From: an uncultured Blautia sp.
Lineage (GTDB): Bacteria; Bacillota; Clostridia; Lachnospirales; Lachnospiraceae
Length of the DNA stretch: 15,453 bases
Assembly: GCF_934371575.1 (NCBI RefSeq)
Contig: NZ_CAKRNY010000065.1
Coordinates: forward strand, 1 to 15,453
Reading direction: 5' to 3'
The notes below the pieces were generated by a model. That model had not been told where the DNA came from. It searched no databases and saw only the letters and a program-made list of their open reading frames with translations. How positions within the stretch are numbered: position 1 is the stretch's first letter; each line of letters opens with the position of its first letter. The position numbers and the translations under genes are program-made. Below are positions 7,626 to 15,453 of this stretch, piece by piece.

Positions 7626-8393
7626 TTATACCATAATTTCCAAAATCTGCAGGCTTTTAAACCTTTTATCCGTATTGGCAGCCACATAAGGCTGTATATG
7701 ACGCTCCAGTTCCCAGAGCACTTCCTCAGTCACAGTGAAACTGTACAGCTTTGTCATGGGCGCACTTACAATGTACTGCATAGTGTAAAGGGCTGCCGGG
7801 GAAATCCTTCTGGAAGTCCTGCTCTCCGAAGCATCTGCTTTTTTCAGACAGTCCCCATCCAAAACACCATGCGCGCCCAGACAAAAGAAGAGATTCTCTT
7901 TTCCTGTGATCTCCTCCCCACAATTTACACATCTGAAAAGCTCCGGCATAAGCCCCTGCTCCATCATGGTACGCAATTCAAAAATACACCTTACCAGCCG
8001 GTCATCAATTTCCGGATTAAGAAGGGCCTTCACAGTGAGATAAAGAAGATTCATCATGTTCTTCTCATCTGTACCCTCCCGTCCGAAATAGTCTGCAAGC
8101 TCCAGAAAATAATAGCCATAATAAATCCCCGGCTGTCTGGCGGCCAGCTCCACAAAATGATGTGTCACGGTCACCTGATTCAGATTGTAGCTGCTTCTGC
8201 CCTCATACAGGGTGAAATTCCCGAATACGAATGGGTTCGCAGCAGCCATAAATGGGCTGTTCTGCCTTCTTGCGCCTTTGGCAAAGGCAGAAATCTTTCC
8301 TCTTTCCCTGGTGAGAAGCACAATCCGTTTATCAAATTCTCCCACTGGCTGGGCTGAAAGCACAAGCCCCTGTACCGTGATCTGATCACTCAT
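7626..8393 (-). CDS. recO: DNA repair protein RecO
   Basis: RecO (255 residues) works with RecF and RecR to load RecA on SSB-coated single-stranded DNA and anneals strands in recombination repair. The N-terminal OB fold begins TVQGLVLSAQPVGEFDKRIVLLTRERGKISAFAKGARR, shown here only as family pattern: the EFDK-x-VLLT and GARR parts are characteristic. A helical domain follows, then a four-cysteine zinc-type cluster with Cys155, Cys158 (CVNC), Cys171 and Cys182. Length is normal for the family. The start codon lies 2 nt after the era stop, so the two are translationally close and surely one operon; the binding site is AAGGA inside the end of era. Confidence 0.95.
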   Translation of the reverse strand: MSDQITVQGLVLSAQPVGEFDKRIVLLTRERGKISAFAKGARRQNSPFMAAANPFVFGNFTLYEGRSSYNLNQVTVTHHFVELAARQPGIYYGYYFLELADYFGREGTDEKNMMNLLYLTVKALLNPEIDDRLVRCIFELRTMMEQGLMPELFRCVNCGEEITGKENLFFCLGAHGVLDGDCLKKADASESRTSRRISPAALYTMQYIVSAPMTKLYSFTVTEEVLWELERHIQPYVAANTDKRFKSLQILEIMV

Positions 8394-8395
8394 TT

Positions 8396-9304
8396 TCAGA
8401 TTTCCTTCTTATCATAGCCAAAGTTTTTAATCATGAAGTCACTGTCACGCCAGTCCTTTTTCACCTTAACCCAAAGCTTAAGATTCACTTTGGAATCCAG
8501 CATACGCTCCAACTCAAATCGCGCATTGCTGCCAATTTTCTTCAGCATGGCGCCGCCTTTTCCAATAATAATCCCTTTATGGGAATCTCTCTCACAGATA
8601 ATCGTCGCTTCAATATCTACCATAGGATTTTTGCCCGGGCGCTCCTTCATTTTGTCAATGGCAACTGCGATTCCATGTGGAATCTCCGCATCCAGTGCAT
8701 GAAGAGCCTTCTCTCGGATCACTTCTGCTACGATCTGACGCTGAGGCTGGTCTGTGACCGTGTCCTCATCATAAAACATAGGTCCATATGGCAGATATTT
8801 CAGAATACTGTCAATAATATCATCTGTATTCTGCCCACGGAGTGCTGAACACGGAATGATCTCAGCGAAATCACAGATCTTGCGATACGTATCGATCGCC
8901 GGAAGAATCTCCTCTCTTTTCACCGTATCAATCTTATTGATGATCAGAATAACCGGCACGCCAACACCCTGCAGCTGCTCTGCAATATGACGCTCACCTG
9001 CACCGATAAAGGTGGACGGCTCTACCAGCCACATAATGGCATCTACCTCTTTCAGAGTTCGCTCTGCCACAGCCACCATGTACTCTCCAAGCTTGTTCTT
9101 CGCCTTGTGGATACCAGGGGTATCCAGAAAAACGATCTGTCCCTTGTCACAGGTGTAAACCGTCTGGATACGGTTTCTGGTAGTCTGGGGTTTCTTTGAT
9201 GTAATGGCGATTTTCTGACCAATCAGATGGTTCATCAGTGTAGACTTACCAACGTTAGGACGACCAATAATTGCCACAAATCCGGATTTAAAATCTGGTG
9301 TCAT
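8396..9304 (-). CDS. era: GTPase Era
   Basis: Era (302 residues) is an essential GTPase that binds the 3' end of 16S rRNA and helps mature the 30S subunit. Seen in order: G1 GRPNVGKS (14-21), G2 region TTRNRI (41-46), G3 DTPG (61-64), G4 NKID (123-126) and G5 SAL (153-155). The KH domain follows, with GIIIGKGGAMLKKIG at 244-258 and the closing VKVKKDWRD at 279-287. All key residues are intact and the length is standard. GAGGA lies 9 nt before ATG. It follows the peptidase gene by 47 nt and is 2 nt from recO. Confidence 0.97.
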   Translation of the reverse strand: MTPDFKSGFVAIIGRPNVGKSTLMNHLIGQKIAITSKKPQTTRNRIQTVYTCDKGQIVFLDTPGIHKAKNKLGEYMVAVAERTLKEVDAIMWLVEPSTFIGAGERHIAEQLQGVGVPVILIINKIDTVKREEILPAIDTYRKICDFAEIIPCSALRGQNTDDIIDSILKYLPYGPMFYDEDTVTDQPQRQIVAEVIREKALHALDAEIPHGIAVAIDKMKERPGKNPMVDIEATIICERDSHKGIIIGKGGAMLKKIGSNARFELERMLDSKVNLKLWVKVKKDWRDSDFMIKNFGYDKKEI

Positions 9305-9329
9305 TAAATCATATCCTCATTCTTTCTTA

Positions 9330-9339
9330 ACAGTACTGT
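9330..9339. repeat. Small palindrome between peptidase gene and era
   Basis: ACAGTACTGT is a perfect 10 bp palindrome in the 47 bp gap. It is too short to be a terminator and has no T-run after the stem on minus beyond TAAG. It may be an RNA processing or regulator site, or chance. Confidence 0.3.
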
Positions 9340-9351
9340 AAAAACTATTAT

Positions 9352-12276
9352 TTAGCAGCTTACAAGCGGCTTTGTCTCCATAAATACATCCTTCGCCTTT
9401 TCAATTGCGCTCTCGCTTCCAACTACACAAAGCTGGTCATCCGAAAGAACTGCTTCGATCAGAGGAGCAAGTGCATGGATATCCTCCACGGTCGCATCCA
9501 GGATCTGGTCACGCTCTTTCTGCAGCATTTCCAAAGTAAGTCCGCGGAAATAAGCCATTCTGCCAAGTGCGCCCTGTGTCTGCGGTGTTCTTGGAACATC
9601 CTTTCCGCTGATGGTTCCGATGATATATTTGGTCATCTCACGTTCGTCCGCTGCAAAACTACGCACATATTCCGGAACACCCTCATATACCTCAAGGGTA
9701 CGGCGAAGATGGGGATCCCTGTAGGATACAAAGAAGCTCTCGCCGCTTCTCTTAAAGCCGCTCATACAGCCATATGCGCCGCCTTTTACACGGAGATTGA
9801 TCCACAGATAATCATAACTTAAAGCAACCTTCAGAATTTCCAGGGCACCAGTATAGGCAAAGCCCTTTTTCACAAAGTTTCCGGTTCTGGCCACATACTG
9901 AACCTGACCGGAGGTTTTAAAGCCTTCGTTCTTTTTCTCACAGGTAATGGCTGTATCTGTAACCTCACAAGAGCTCTCTGGCAGGCTCTTTTTCAAAGAT
10001 GCACAAAGTGCTTTCATATCCTCCAGAGATTCCCTTTCTCCGGTATAGCTTACCATAAAGGAATCCGGACGGATGATCTCTGCCATGGCATTCTGAAGTC
10101 CGGCCACGATCTCATCCTTTTTCTCCTGGAAATTTTTCTCCAGATCTTCAATAAATTTATAATAACCGACTCCCGCCATCTCATCCTGATACCGGGCCAT
10201 TGGAGAGCTGTAGGAAGCACCTCTGAGCACTGCTGTCTGATGGCCTGCGCTTATCAGGGAAGCCTGTCCTCTGGACTTGATTTCTGCAATGATTTCGCCA
10301 AGACGTTTTGTATCTGTGATTCTGGAAGTATTCAAAATCTCCTCCATCATCTGGAACAGGAATTCCATCTGGGAATACAGTGCCTTGCCACGAATGGTAA
10401 ACATCGTACGGAACGCTTCCGGATCATCTGCTTTATCGAAAACATCCACACCACACTGAATACCGCCTGTTCTGGCATTGATCTCATTAAACAGCTGACC
10501 GTAGGTATAGTTCTTTGTATCCACATAGCCCAGAACAGATTTCAGAAGACCAAGATAATGGACTTTCTCCACTGCCATATCGCGGATCTCAAACATAATA
10601 TTCACATAACCGATTCCATTGGTGCACACATCCTGATACAGGAACAGACTGCCCTCTGTCTGGAGCTCTTCATTGGAAAATCCATTAACCTCCCTGCGGA
10701 TATCAGAGCGTTTCAGCATAGGAATGCAAGCCAGATTCTCCGGTTTCTCCTCAGATTCCTGATATGCCTCAAGAGCTTTCGTCTTTCTTACCAGCTCCTC
10801 CAGCTGTTCATCAGACAGACTGCCTCTGTACGCTTCCAGATCATCTGCCAGCTCTTTCTCACGCTGTGCTGCAAGACCACGCTTTGGTACAAGTGTAAGA
10901 ACCAGGCCATGGGTATTGTCAAGAAGCCACTTCTGTATCAGCTTTTCGAAATATCCCTCATTTACTGCTTCTTTCAGTCTGTCATAAACAGAGAGAAGCT
11001 GTACCTGGGAAAAAGCATTTTCATCATCATAGAGCCAGCTTCCCATAATATCCAGTCCATACATCAGACCTTTTGGGAACTGACCAAAATCTGCCTCACG
11101 ATAACGGAACTCCATGTAGTTGATTCCGGCAAGGATTGCCTTCCTGTCAACTCCGTTTTTCACAATGTCCTGAAGACAATTGCGGATAATGGAGACAAAC
11201 CCCTCCTTCTGAGAAGTTCTGGCACCTTTTGCAATAATGGAAAAATATGGCTGCAAAACGCCGTCGCTATAATCCCCATATATATCCTTACCGATTCCCG
11301 CATCCAGAAGAGCCTGCTTCAGCGGTGCACCGGGAGCGCTTAAAAGCGCATAGTCCAGCACATCAAAGGCTACGCCAAGAGTACTGTCCAGGGCATTTCC
11401 CACAACCATATTGTAGGAAAGATAGGTATTTTCCTCTTCTTCCTCATTCTCTGCAACAGGATACTCTTTTTCCAGTTCTTTTACCCCGGAAAAAGCTGCC
11501 TGCTCCTGAATAGAGGAGTCTACGTCCAGTGCTTCAAATGCGGACAGATATTTCTCATCAATAAAGCGAAGCTTTTCTTCCATATCCATATTTCCATAAA
11601 GGTAAATATAGCTGTTGGACGGATGATAATAGGTGCGGTGGAAATTCAGAAATTCTTCATAGGAAAGCTCCGGGATATTCTCCGGGTTACCACCGGACTC
11701 CACACCATAGGTATTATCCGGGAAAAGATTGTTCATGATCTCTCTTTCCAGAACCTCATCCGGGGAAGAAAATGCCCCTTTCATCTCATTGTATACAACA
11801 CCATTGTATGTGAGTGGTCCTTCCTTCTGCTCCAGATGGTAGTTCCATCCCTCCTGACGGAAGATCTCCTCTTTCTCATAAATATTCGGATAAAAAACAG
11901 CGTCCAGATACACATGCATTAAGTTCTGGAAGTCCTGGTCATTGCAGCTCGCAACCGGATAACAGGTCTTATCCGGGTAGGTCATGGCATTCAGAAAGGT
12001 GTTCAGTGAGCCTTTTACCAGCTCTACGAAAGGATCCTTCAGCGGAAATTCACGGGATCCGCACAGAACACTGTGCTCCAGAATGTGTGGAACACCGGTA
12101 CTGTTCTTCGGTGTGGTACGAAAGGCAATGGAAAACACCTTATTCTCGTCATCATTCTCAACCAGGACCAGTCTGGCACCTGTTTTTTTGTGGCGGAGCA
12201 GATAGCCGACAGAATGGATATCGGTCAGATTCTCTTGCTTCACAATCTCATATGCAGGAATATTCTCTTTTTTCAT
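9352..12276 (-). CDS. PreP-like M16C zinc metallopeptidase (insulinase family)
   Basis: A 974-residue peptidase of family M16C, the group of presequence protease PreP and falcilysin, which degrade short unfolded peptides inside a closed two-half chamber. The inverted zinc motif is HILEH: His64, catalytic Glu67 and His68. The third ligand is probably Glu164 in VVYNEMKGAFSSPDEV. The C-terminal half keeps NLRVKGGAYG, the Arg...Tyr substrate-binding element. No signal peptide is seen, so it is likely cytoplasmic. The start at 12276 (MKKENIPAYE) is set by GGAGG 5 nt upstream; the frame could open 12 nt earlier at a TTG, but that codon is just before the binding site. It is probably first gene of an operon with era and recO. 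Physiological substrates are unknown. Confidence 0.93.
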   Translation of the reverse strand: MKKENIPAYEIVKQENLTDIHSVGYLLRHKKTGARLVLVENDDENKVFSIAFRTTPKNSTGVPHILEHSVLCGSREFPLKDPFVELVKGSLNTFLNAMTYPDKTCYPVASCNDQDFQNLMHVYLDAVFYPNIYEKEEIFRQEGWNYHLEQKEGPLTYNGVVYNEMKGAFSSPDEVLEREIMNNLFPDNTYGVESGGNPENIPELSYEEFLNFHRTYYHPSNSYIYLYGNMDMEEKLRFIDEKYLSAFEALDVDSSIQEQAAFSGVKELEKEYPVAENEEEEENTYLSYNMVVGNALDSTLGVAFDVLDYALLSAPGAPLKQALLDAGIGKDIYGDYSDGVLQPYFSIIAKGARTSQKEGFVSIIRNCLQDIVKNGVDRKAILAGINYMEFRYREADFGQFPKGLMYGLDIMGSWLYDDENAFSQVQLLSVYDRLKEAVNEGYFEKLIQKWLLDNTHGLVLTLVPKRGLAAQREKELADDLEAYRGSLSDEQLEELVRKTKALEAYQESEEKPENLACIPMLKRSDIRREVNGFSNEELQTEGSLFLYQDVCTNGIGYVNIMFEIRDMAVEKVHYLGLLKSVLGYVDTKNYTYGQLFNEINARTGGIQCGVDVFDKADDPEAFRTMFTIRGKALYSQMEFLFQMMEEILNTSRITDTKRLGEIIAEIKSRGQASLISAGHQTAVLRGASYSSPMARYQDEMAGVGYYKFIEDLEKNFQEKKDEIVAGLQNAMAEIIRPDSFMVSYTGERESLEDMKALCASLKKSLPESSCEVTDTAITCEKKNEGFKTSGQVQYVARTGNFVKKGFAYTGALEILKVALSYDYLWINLRVKGGAYGCMSGFKRSGESFFVSYRDPHLRRTLEVYEGVPEYVRSFAADEREMTKYIIGTISGKDVPRTPQTQGALGRMAYFRGLTLEMLQKERDQILDATVEDIHALAPLIEAVLSDDQLCVVGSESAIEKAKDVFMETKPLVSC

Positions 12277-12294
12277 TTTTTCCTCCAAAGTTCA

Positions 12295-12376
12295 CAGGCA
12301 TTCCCGCCAAAATCCGGTAAAATGCCTGAAATATTTTTGTTTTCTATCATATCCAGGCAAGCTTAAAGTATGCCTG
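12295..12376 (-). promoter_or_regulatory. Structured leader with two matched hairpins
   Basis: The leader of the M16C gene has four copies of a CAGGCA/TGCCTG half-site. CAGGCATT (12295-12302) pairs with AATGCCTG (12321-12328), 8 bp. CAGGCA (12354-12359) pairs with TGCCTG (12371-12376), 6 bp. The inner halves, 12323-12328 and 12354-12359, can pair with each other instead, so alternative folds exist. No terminator U-run follows. Regulation is inferred. Confidence 0.45.
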
Positions 12377-12395
12377 AACTTCATTCGTAACCTTT

Positions 12396-12425
12396 ATTAT
12401 AACATTGTGTTACATGGAAGTGCAA
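12396..12425 (-). promoter_or_regulatory. Extended -10 promoter of the M16C-era-recO unit
   Basis: On minus a perfect TATAAT (12396-12401) is preceded by TG one base upstream (12403-12404), an extended -10. TTGCAC (12420-12425) lies 18 bp away as a weak -35. Transcription would start near 12389, giving a leader of about 113 nt before the ATG at 12276. Confidence 0.7.
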
Positions 12426-12436
12426 TAGCGTTGGGT

Positions 12437-12449
12437 GGGAAAATTTCCC
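12437..12449. repeat. Palindrome upstream of the M16C promoter
   Basis: GGGAAAATTTCCC has perfect 6 bp arms around one base. It lies just upstream of the -35 region, between the promoter and the terminator of the surface protein gene. It could bind a regulator; this is only a guess from place and symmetry. Confidence 0.35.
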
Positions 12450-12456
12450 GAGAAAA

Positions 12457-12510
12457 AGAACCGCCCCTGAGGACGAATCTGGTAAGATTCCTTTCCACAA
12501 GGGCGGTTCT
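12457..12510 (-). terminator. Intrinsic terminator of the surface protein gene
   Basis: Perfect 10 bp arms AGAACCGCCC and GGGCGGTTCT enclose a second small hairpin (GAATCT-ggta-AGATTC, 12475-12490). On minus the stem runs into TTCTTTTTCT, a clear U-tract. It lies 52 nt past the stop codon and isolates the downstream peptidase promoter. Confidence 0.88.
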
Positions 12511-12518
12511 GAGTAAGC

Positions 12519-12549
12519 AGCAAAGCGGACCTGGAATATCCGCTTCGCT
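12519..12549 (-). repeat. Hairpin between surface gene stop and terminator
   Basis: AAGCGGA (12523-12529) pairs with TCCGCTT (12539-12545) over a 9 nt loop; a further AGC/GCT pair extends the stem past one mismatch. No U-tract follows. It may shield the 3' end of the mRNA. Confidence 0.5.
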
Positions 12550-12561
12550 ACTTGTGATTAG

Positions 12562-15453
12562 TTAATCCTGTTCTTTTTTGCGGCGTCTTCTGGTTGTTTC
12601 TTCGATTGCAAGAGCTGCAAGGAAGAGCATTGCCATATAGAAGCCGATTGGTGTGTCATCACCGGTCTTAACGCCTGTGGATGAGCCTGGTGTCGGTGTT
12701 GCCTCAGGAGTTACGGTAGGTGTTGCTTCCGGCTGTTCCTGATTGGTGATCGTTACCTCTGCATTAAGGTTATTTTCATCAAAGTATACATTTCCGTCTT
12801 CAACAGTTACTTCATACTTAAAGCTTTCCATATCAGCTACCGGATTTCCTTCTGCATCAGTTTCTGCCACATAGAGGTTAAAGGATTCACCAGGCATTAC
12901 AACTGCCTGTGTACTCTCAGATACAGTGGAGCCGCCTGCAAGGTCAAGTGTCAGGATGTTCTTTTCAGTTCTTGTGGAAAGAATTGTGCACTCTTTATCC
13001 TCGAAGATACCTGCGTAGAATACTCCATCGCTTTCCAGAGCATTTCCATCTGCACCAAGAAGCTTCTTGGTTACATTCAGATTAGCAATTCTGTAGAATC
13101 CATCCGGCCATTCACTAAACTGGTTCTCGAATGTGATGCTGCTCTTTGCGCCATCCTCTGTTACAGTGATCTCCTGTCCCTGTGGATAAACCGGTACATA
13201 AACTTTTCCATCCGGCGTCATACCTGAATCAATTGCTTTTCCGGTTTCATCAGTCTCACTTACATAGTAGGTTCTTCCAAGATCCAGATTTGTAAATGTG
13301 ACTGTGGAAGAAGATGCATCCTTAAACTCAAGTGCTTTTACATCAGAAGCAGGAATTGTGCATTCTGCATCTGCGAAAAGTGCTGCATAGAAGGTCATAT
13401 CCTGAGCAGCTGCTGGTACATCGTTCACCTTCAGTTCCTTGATGATTTCAATTTCAGCTGTCTCGCTCTTTGTCATGGCATCCTTCATTTCAACTGCATT
13501 TTTGGTATCATCTGCATCAACAGTAAAGGTGATCGGCTCTGCGATTTCATATCCTGTTGGTGCTTCTGCCTCAACCAGTTTGTAGGTCTTGCCAAGAACA
13601 AGTTTCGCTGTGATCACATGTGGTGTGCCATCTGAGATCCACTCTTCCACAACCTTATCCTGGTCATCCACTACCTGAAGTTTTGCTCCCGAAAGGGCTT
13701 TCAGGGTGGTGTCATCCACCTTGGTAATAGTAACCTTGGTAGAATCGTTAACAAATTTTATTGCTTCTTCGGTGTAATCTTCTCCATTTACCTTAGTAGT
13801 AAGCTTCAGAGTACCGTCACGATTGTCTTCTACGGCTACAGTTACTGTGTAAACAGTATTGTCATATACGTAGATGTCAGCTTCTGACGGGATCTTTTCA
13901 TTTACAGTGTAGGTAAAGGTCTTTCCAGCATCTTTCTCAGTATAAGAGAGCTTACTGAAGTTAACTGCACCTTTTTCATCATTCTTAACAGTTTCAATTA
14001 CAGTTCCGTCTGCATCTTTCAGCTCAAATTCGAAGGTTCCAAGCTCTTCACCTTCTACCTTCATGGTCTTCTGAGCTTTCAGTTCAAGGTCAGCGGAAGC
14101 ACTGTAGGTGTTAGTGAAGGCAACTGCCTTTGCAAAGCTGCTTTCCTCTGCCGGTTCACTATTCTCTACAGGTTTGCCGTTCTCTACAGGTTCTCCGTTC
14201 TTTGTGACTGCGGTAACTTTCGCTGTTAACTTGCCTGCATTGTCATCTGTTACGTCTACTTTTACAACGTATTTGCTTTCATCATACTGGTATGCCGGTT
14301 TCTCATCTTTTACTTCGGTAATCTGGTAATAATAGATTCCGGATTTCTCGTATGTGATAATTGGGAATGTGATGGCACCGCCGTCAGCATTCTTCACAGT
14401 TTCGTTGTAACCATTTTCTACTGCATTTCCATCTGCATCAATTTCTGTTGCCTGGAAACTAAACTGCTCTGCTTCCAGTGCCTGGCCCTCCAGAGTCTTG
14501 GTTGCACCAAGGACAATCTGACCAGATGTAGTGTAGATGTTGGTAAATTCCATGCCTGCTACGGTTGCATCCTCGGAGGCTGCCTTAGAGGAATGGATAA
14601 CCGGAGTTACTGTTAAAGTACCGTTGCCTGCATCTTTTACAGTTACCTTGATGGTGTAGATGGTGTCGTCGTAGGTGTAACCTGCTGCGTCACCTTTCAC
14701 CTCGTTTACAGTGTACTGATATTCGCCGGTATCATCTACTTTCTTATCCGTGTTATCTTTGTAAGCTGCATCTTTTACAAGGCTGTACTTAATTTCGTCA
14801 AAGGTTACGTTTCCGTCAGCATCGTTGGTCTTGGTCTGAAGCACCTTGCCCTCTTTGTCACGAAGCTCGAATGTAAACTGATCTTTTGCAAGAGGTGTCT
14901 CTGTGGTTGTCAGAGTCTTCTTAGCTGTCAGGTTCAGGCTTCCGGATGCGGAGTAGGTGTTCTTCATCTCAACCCTGTTTTCGGTGTCATTTTCACTTAC
15001 AGTAAACTTGACAGGATCTGCCAGAGTATAACCAGCTGGAGCGGATTTCTCGACTAACTTGTAGGTTTCGCCGAGGATCAGTTTGCCAGTGATTACGTGT
15101 GGTGTTCCATCTGTGGTCCAAGTCTCAATTGAGTTACCATCTTTATCCTGGATTTCAAGCACTACGCCTGAAAGCTGGTTGCCAAGATCATCTACTTTAG
15201 TGATGGTTACCTTGGTGGTGTCATCTTCTACCAGATATACCTTGTTACCATCTTTATCTGTCGTAGTTTTTGCATTGGTTTCAATAGTTCCATCATTTTT
15301 AACAGTAAACTCAATATCTGTTGCATACTTGTAACCAGCTGGAGCTACTGTTTCTCTAAGAATATAGCTCTTTCCAGCTTCAAGTTTAGGACCAAAGTCG
15401 TGAGTTTTATCTTTTTCAGAAACCCACTCATCTACAGTCTTACCTGTTTCCTT
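12562..15453 (-). CDS. Large sortase-anchored surface protein of SpaA and Spy0128-like modules, N-terminus outside window
   Basis: The frame is open to the right edge, so 963 C-terminal residues are seen and the signal peptide is missing. Order in window numbering: end of one SpaA/Cna-B module (1-80, with RETVAPAGY), a full SpaA module (about 82-167, TKVTITKVDD to VEMKNTY), three Spy0128/FctA-like isopeptide modules (about 170-310, 312-452, 453-570, each with a YTVNE- or YQITE-type Glu strand and an FTN or FVN end), a further SpaA module (572-662), two more B-type-like modules (665-905), a Pro/Thr linker, the sorting signal VKTGD (928-932), a hydrophobic stretch PIGFYMAMLFLAALAI and RRRRKKEQD. 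Lys-Asn/Asp bonds catalysed by Glu are known for these folds and give stiff stalks. It is likely a pilin-like adhesin or wall stalk; ligand unknown. GTG at 15162 is an internal Val, not the start. No sortase gene is in view. Confidence 0.9.
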   Translation of the reverse strand, partial: KETGKTVDEWVSEKDKTHDFGPKLEAGKSYILRETVAPAGYKYATDIEFTVKNDGTIETNAKTTTDKDGNKVYLVEDDTTKVTITKVDDLGNQLSGVVLEIQDKDGNSIETWTTDGTPHVITGKLILGETYKLVEKSAPAGYTLADPVKFTVSENDTENRVEMKNTYSASGSLNLTAKKTLTTTETPLAKDQFTFELRDKEGKVLQTKTNDADGNVTFDEIKYSLVKDAAYKDNTDKKVDDTGEYQYTVNEVKGDAAGYTYDDTIYTIKVTVKDAGNGTLTVTPVIHSSKAASEDATVAGMEFTNIYTTSGQIVLGATKTLEGQALEAEQFSFQATEIDADGNAVENGYNETVKNADGGAITFPIITYEKSGIYYYQITEVKDEKPAYQYDESKYVVKVDVTDDNAGKLTAKVTAVTKNGEPVENGKPVENSEPAEESSFAKAVAFTNTYSASADLELKAQKTMKVEGEELGTFEFELKDADGTVIETVKNDEKGAVNFSKLSYTEKDAGKTFTYTVNEKIPSEADIYVYDNTVYTVTVAVEDNRDGTLKLTTKVNGEDYTEEAIKFVNDSTKVTITKVDDTTLKALSGAKLQVVDDQDKVVEEWISDGTPHVITAKLVLGKTYKLVEAEAPTGYEIAEPITFTVDADDTKNAVEMKDAMTKSETAEIEIIKELKVNDVPAAAQDMTFYAALFADAECTIPASDVKALEFKDASSSTVTFTNLDLGRTYYVSETDETGKAIDSGMTPDGKVYVPVYPQGQEITVTEDGAKSSITFENQFSEWPDGFYRIANLNVTKKLLGADGNALESDGVFYAGIFEDKECTILSTRTEKNILTLDLAGGSTVSESTQAVVMPGESFNLYVAETDAEGNPVADMESFKYEVTVEDGNVYFDENNLNAEVTITNQEQPEATPTVTPEATPTPGSSTGVKTGDDTPIGFYMAMLFLAALAIEETTRRRRKKEQD
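14162..14197. repeat. 18 bp tandem repeat inside the surface protein gene
   Basis: Two adjacent 18 bp units (14162-14179 and 14180-14197) match at 16 of 18 bases. They encode EPVENG and KPVENS in a loop of the second Spy0128-like module. The unit is a multiple of three, so copy changes would keep the frame. Confidence 0.8.

Noticed and set aside
10240..11343. A 367-codon open frame on plus opposite the M16C gene
   Set aside because: Antisense shadow with random-looking composition; the minus frame is a clear peptidase.
12277..12288. TTG start of the M16C gene giving MEEK
   Set aside because: It would place the binding site inside the coding region; ATG at 12276 has GGAGG right before it.
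15162..15162. GTG as start of the surface protein
   Set aside because: The frame stays open to 15453 and codes more SpaA-type sequence; the GTG is a Val inside GVVLEIQ.
1..15453. CRISPR array, insertion sequence, prophage, tRNA or defence genes
   Set aside because: No regularly spaced repeats, transposase motifs, cloverleaf or related proteins were seen.

Overview
The window looks like chromosomal DNA of a gut-type Firmicute, most likely a Lachnospiraceae relative (Blautia, Dorea or Ruminococcus-like). The reasons are AT-leaning base composition, strong AGGAGG ribosome binding sites, good sigma-A-type promoters, a single-chain class II glycyl-tRNA synthetase, a clostridial pyruvate phosphate dikinase and a sortase-anchored protein built of SpaA and Spy0128-like modules. 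The genus is inferred; nothing in the sequence fixes it.

Layout from left to right. Positions 1-2342 (minus) hold ppdK, cut by the left edge. Positions 2476-3732 (minus) hold a PPi-type phosphofructokinase-family gene, so two glycolytic enzymes that can be tied to pyrophosphate lie side by side. Divergent to them on plus is a LacX-like aldose 1-epimerase family gene (3982-4860). It converges on a membrane acyltransferase (4899-5945, minus) through a shared bidirectional terminator whose stem codes the last residues of the acyltransferase. A 191 bp gap (5946-6136) with an 18 bp palindrome and weak hairpins separates this from glyS (6137-7531, minus), which has its own near-consensus promoter. 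Upstream are recO, era and a PreP-like M16C metallopeptidase gene, all on minus and closely packed. They appear to form one unit read from an extended -10 promoter near 12400 through a leader with two matched hairpins. Further right a strong intrinsic terminator ends a large cell-wall protein gene (12562-15453, minus) that is open at the right edge.

Most of the window is housekeeping: carbon flux around fructose 6-phosphate and PEP/pyruvate, ribosome assembly (Era), recombination repair (RecO) and glycine charging. The era-recO-glycyl-tRNA synthetase order and its nearness to PPDK functions resemble the conserved Firmicute arrangement. The accessory parts are the surface protein and the acyltransferase. 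I see no tRNA, rRNA, CRISPR array, insertion sequence, phage gene or defence system. I did not find a clearly undescribed system; the best leads are the swappable hairpin leader of the peptidase operon, the modular surface protein with an 18 bp tandem repeat and a non-LP sorting motif, and the PPi-linked glycolytic pair.
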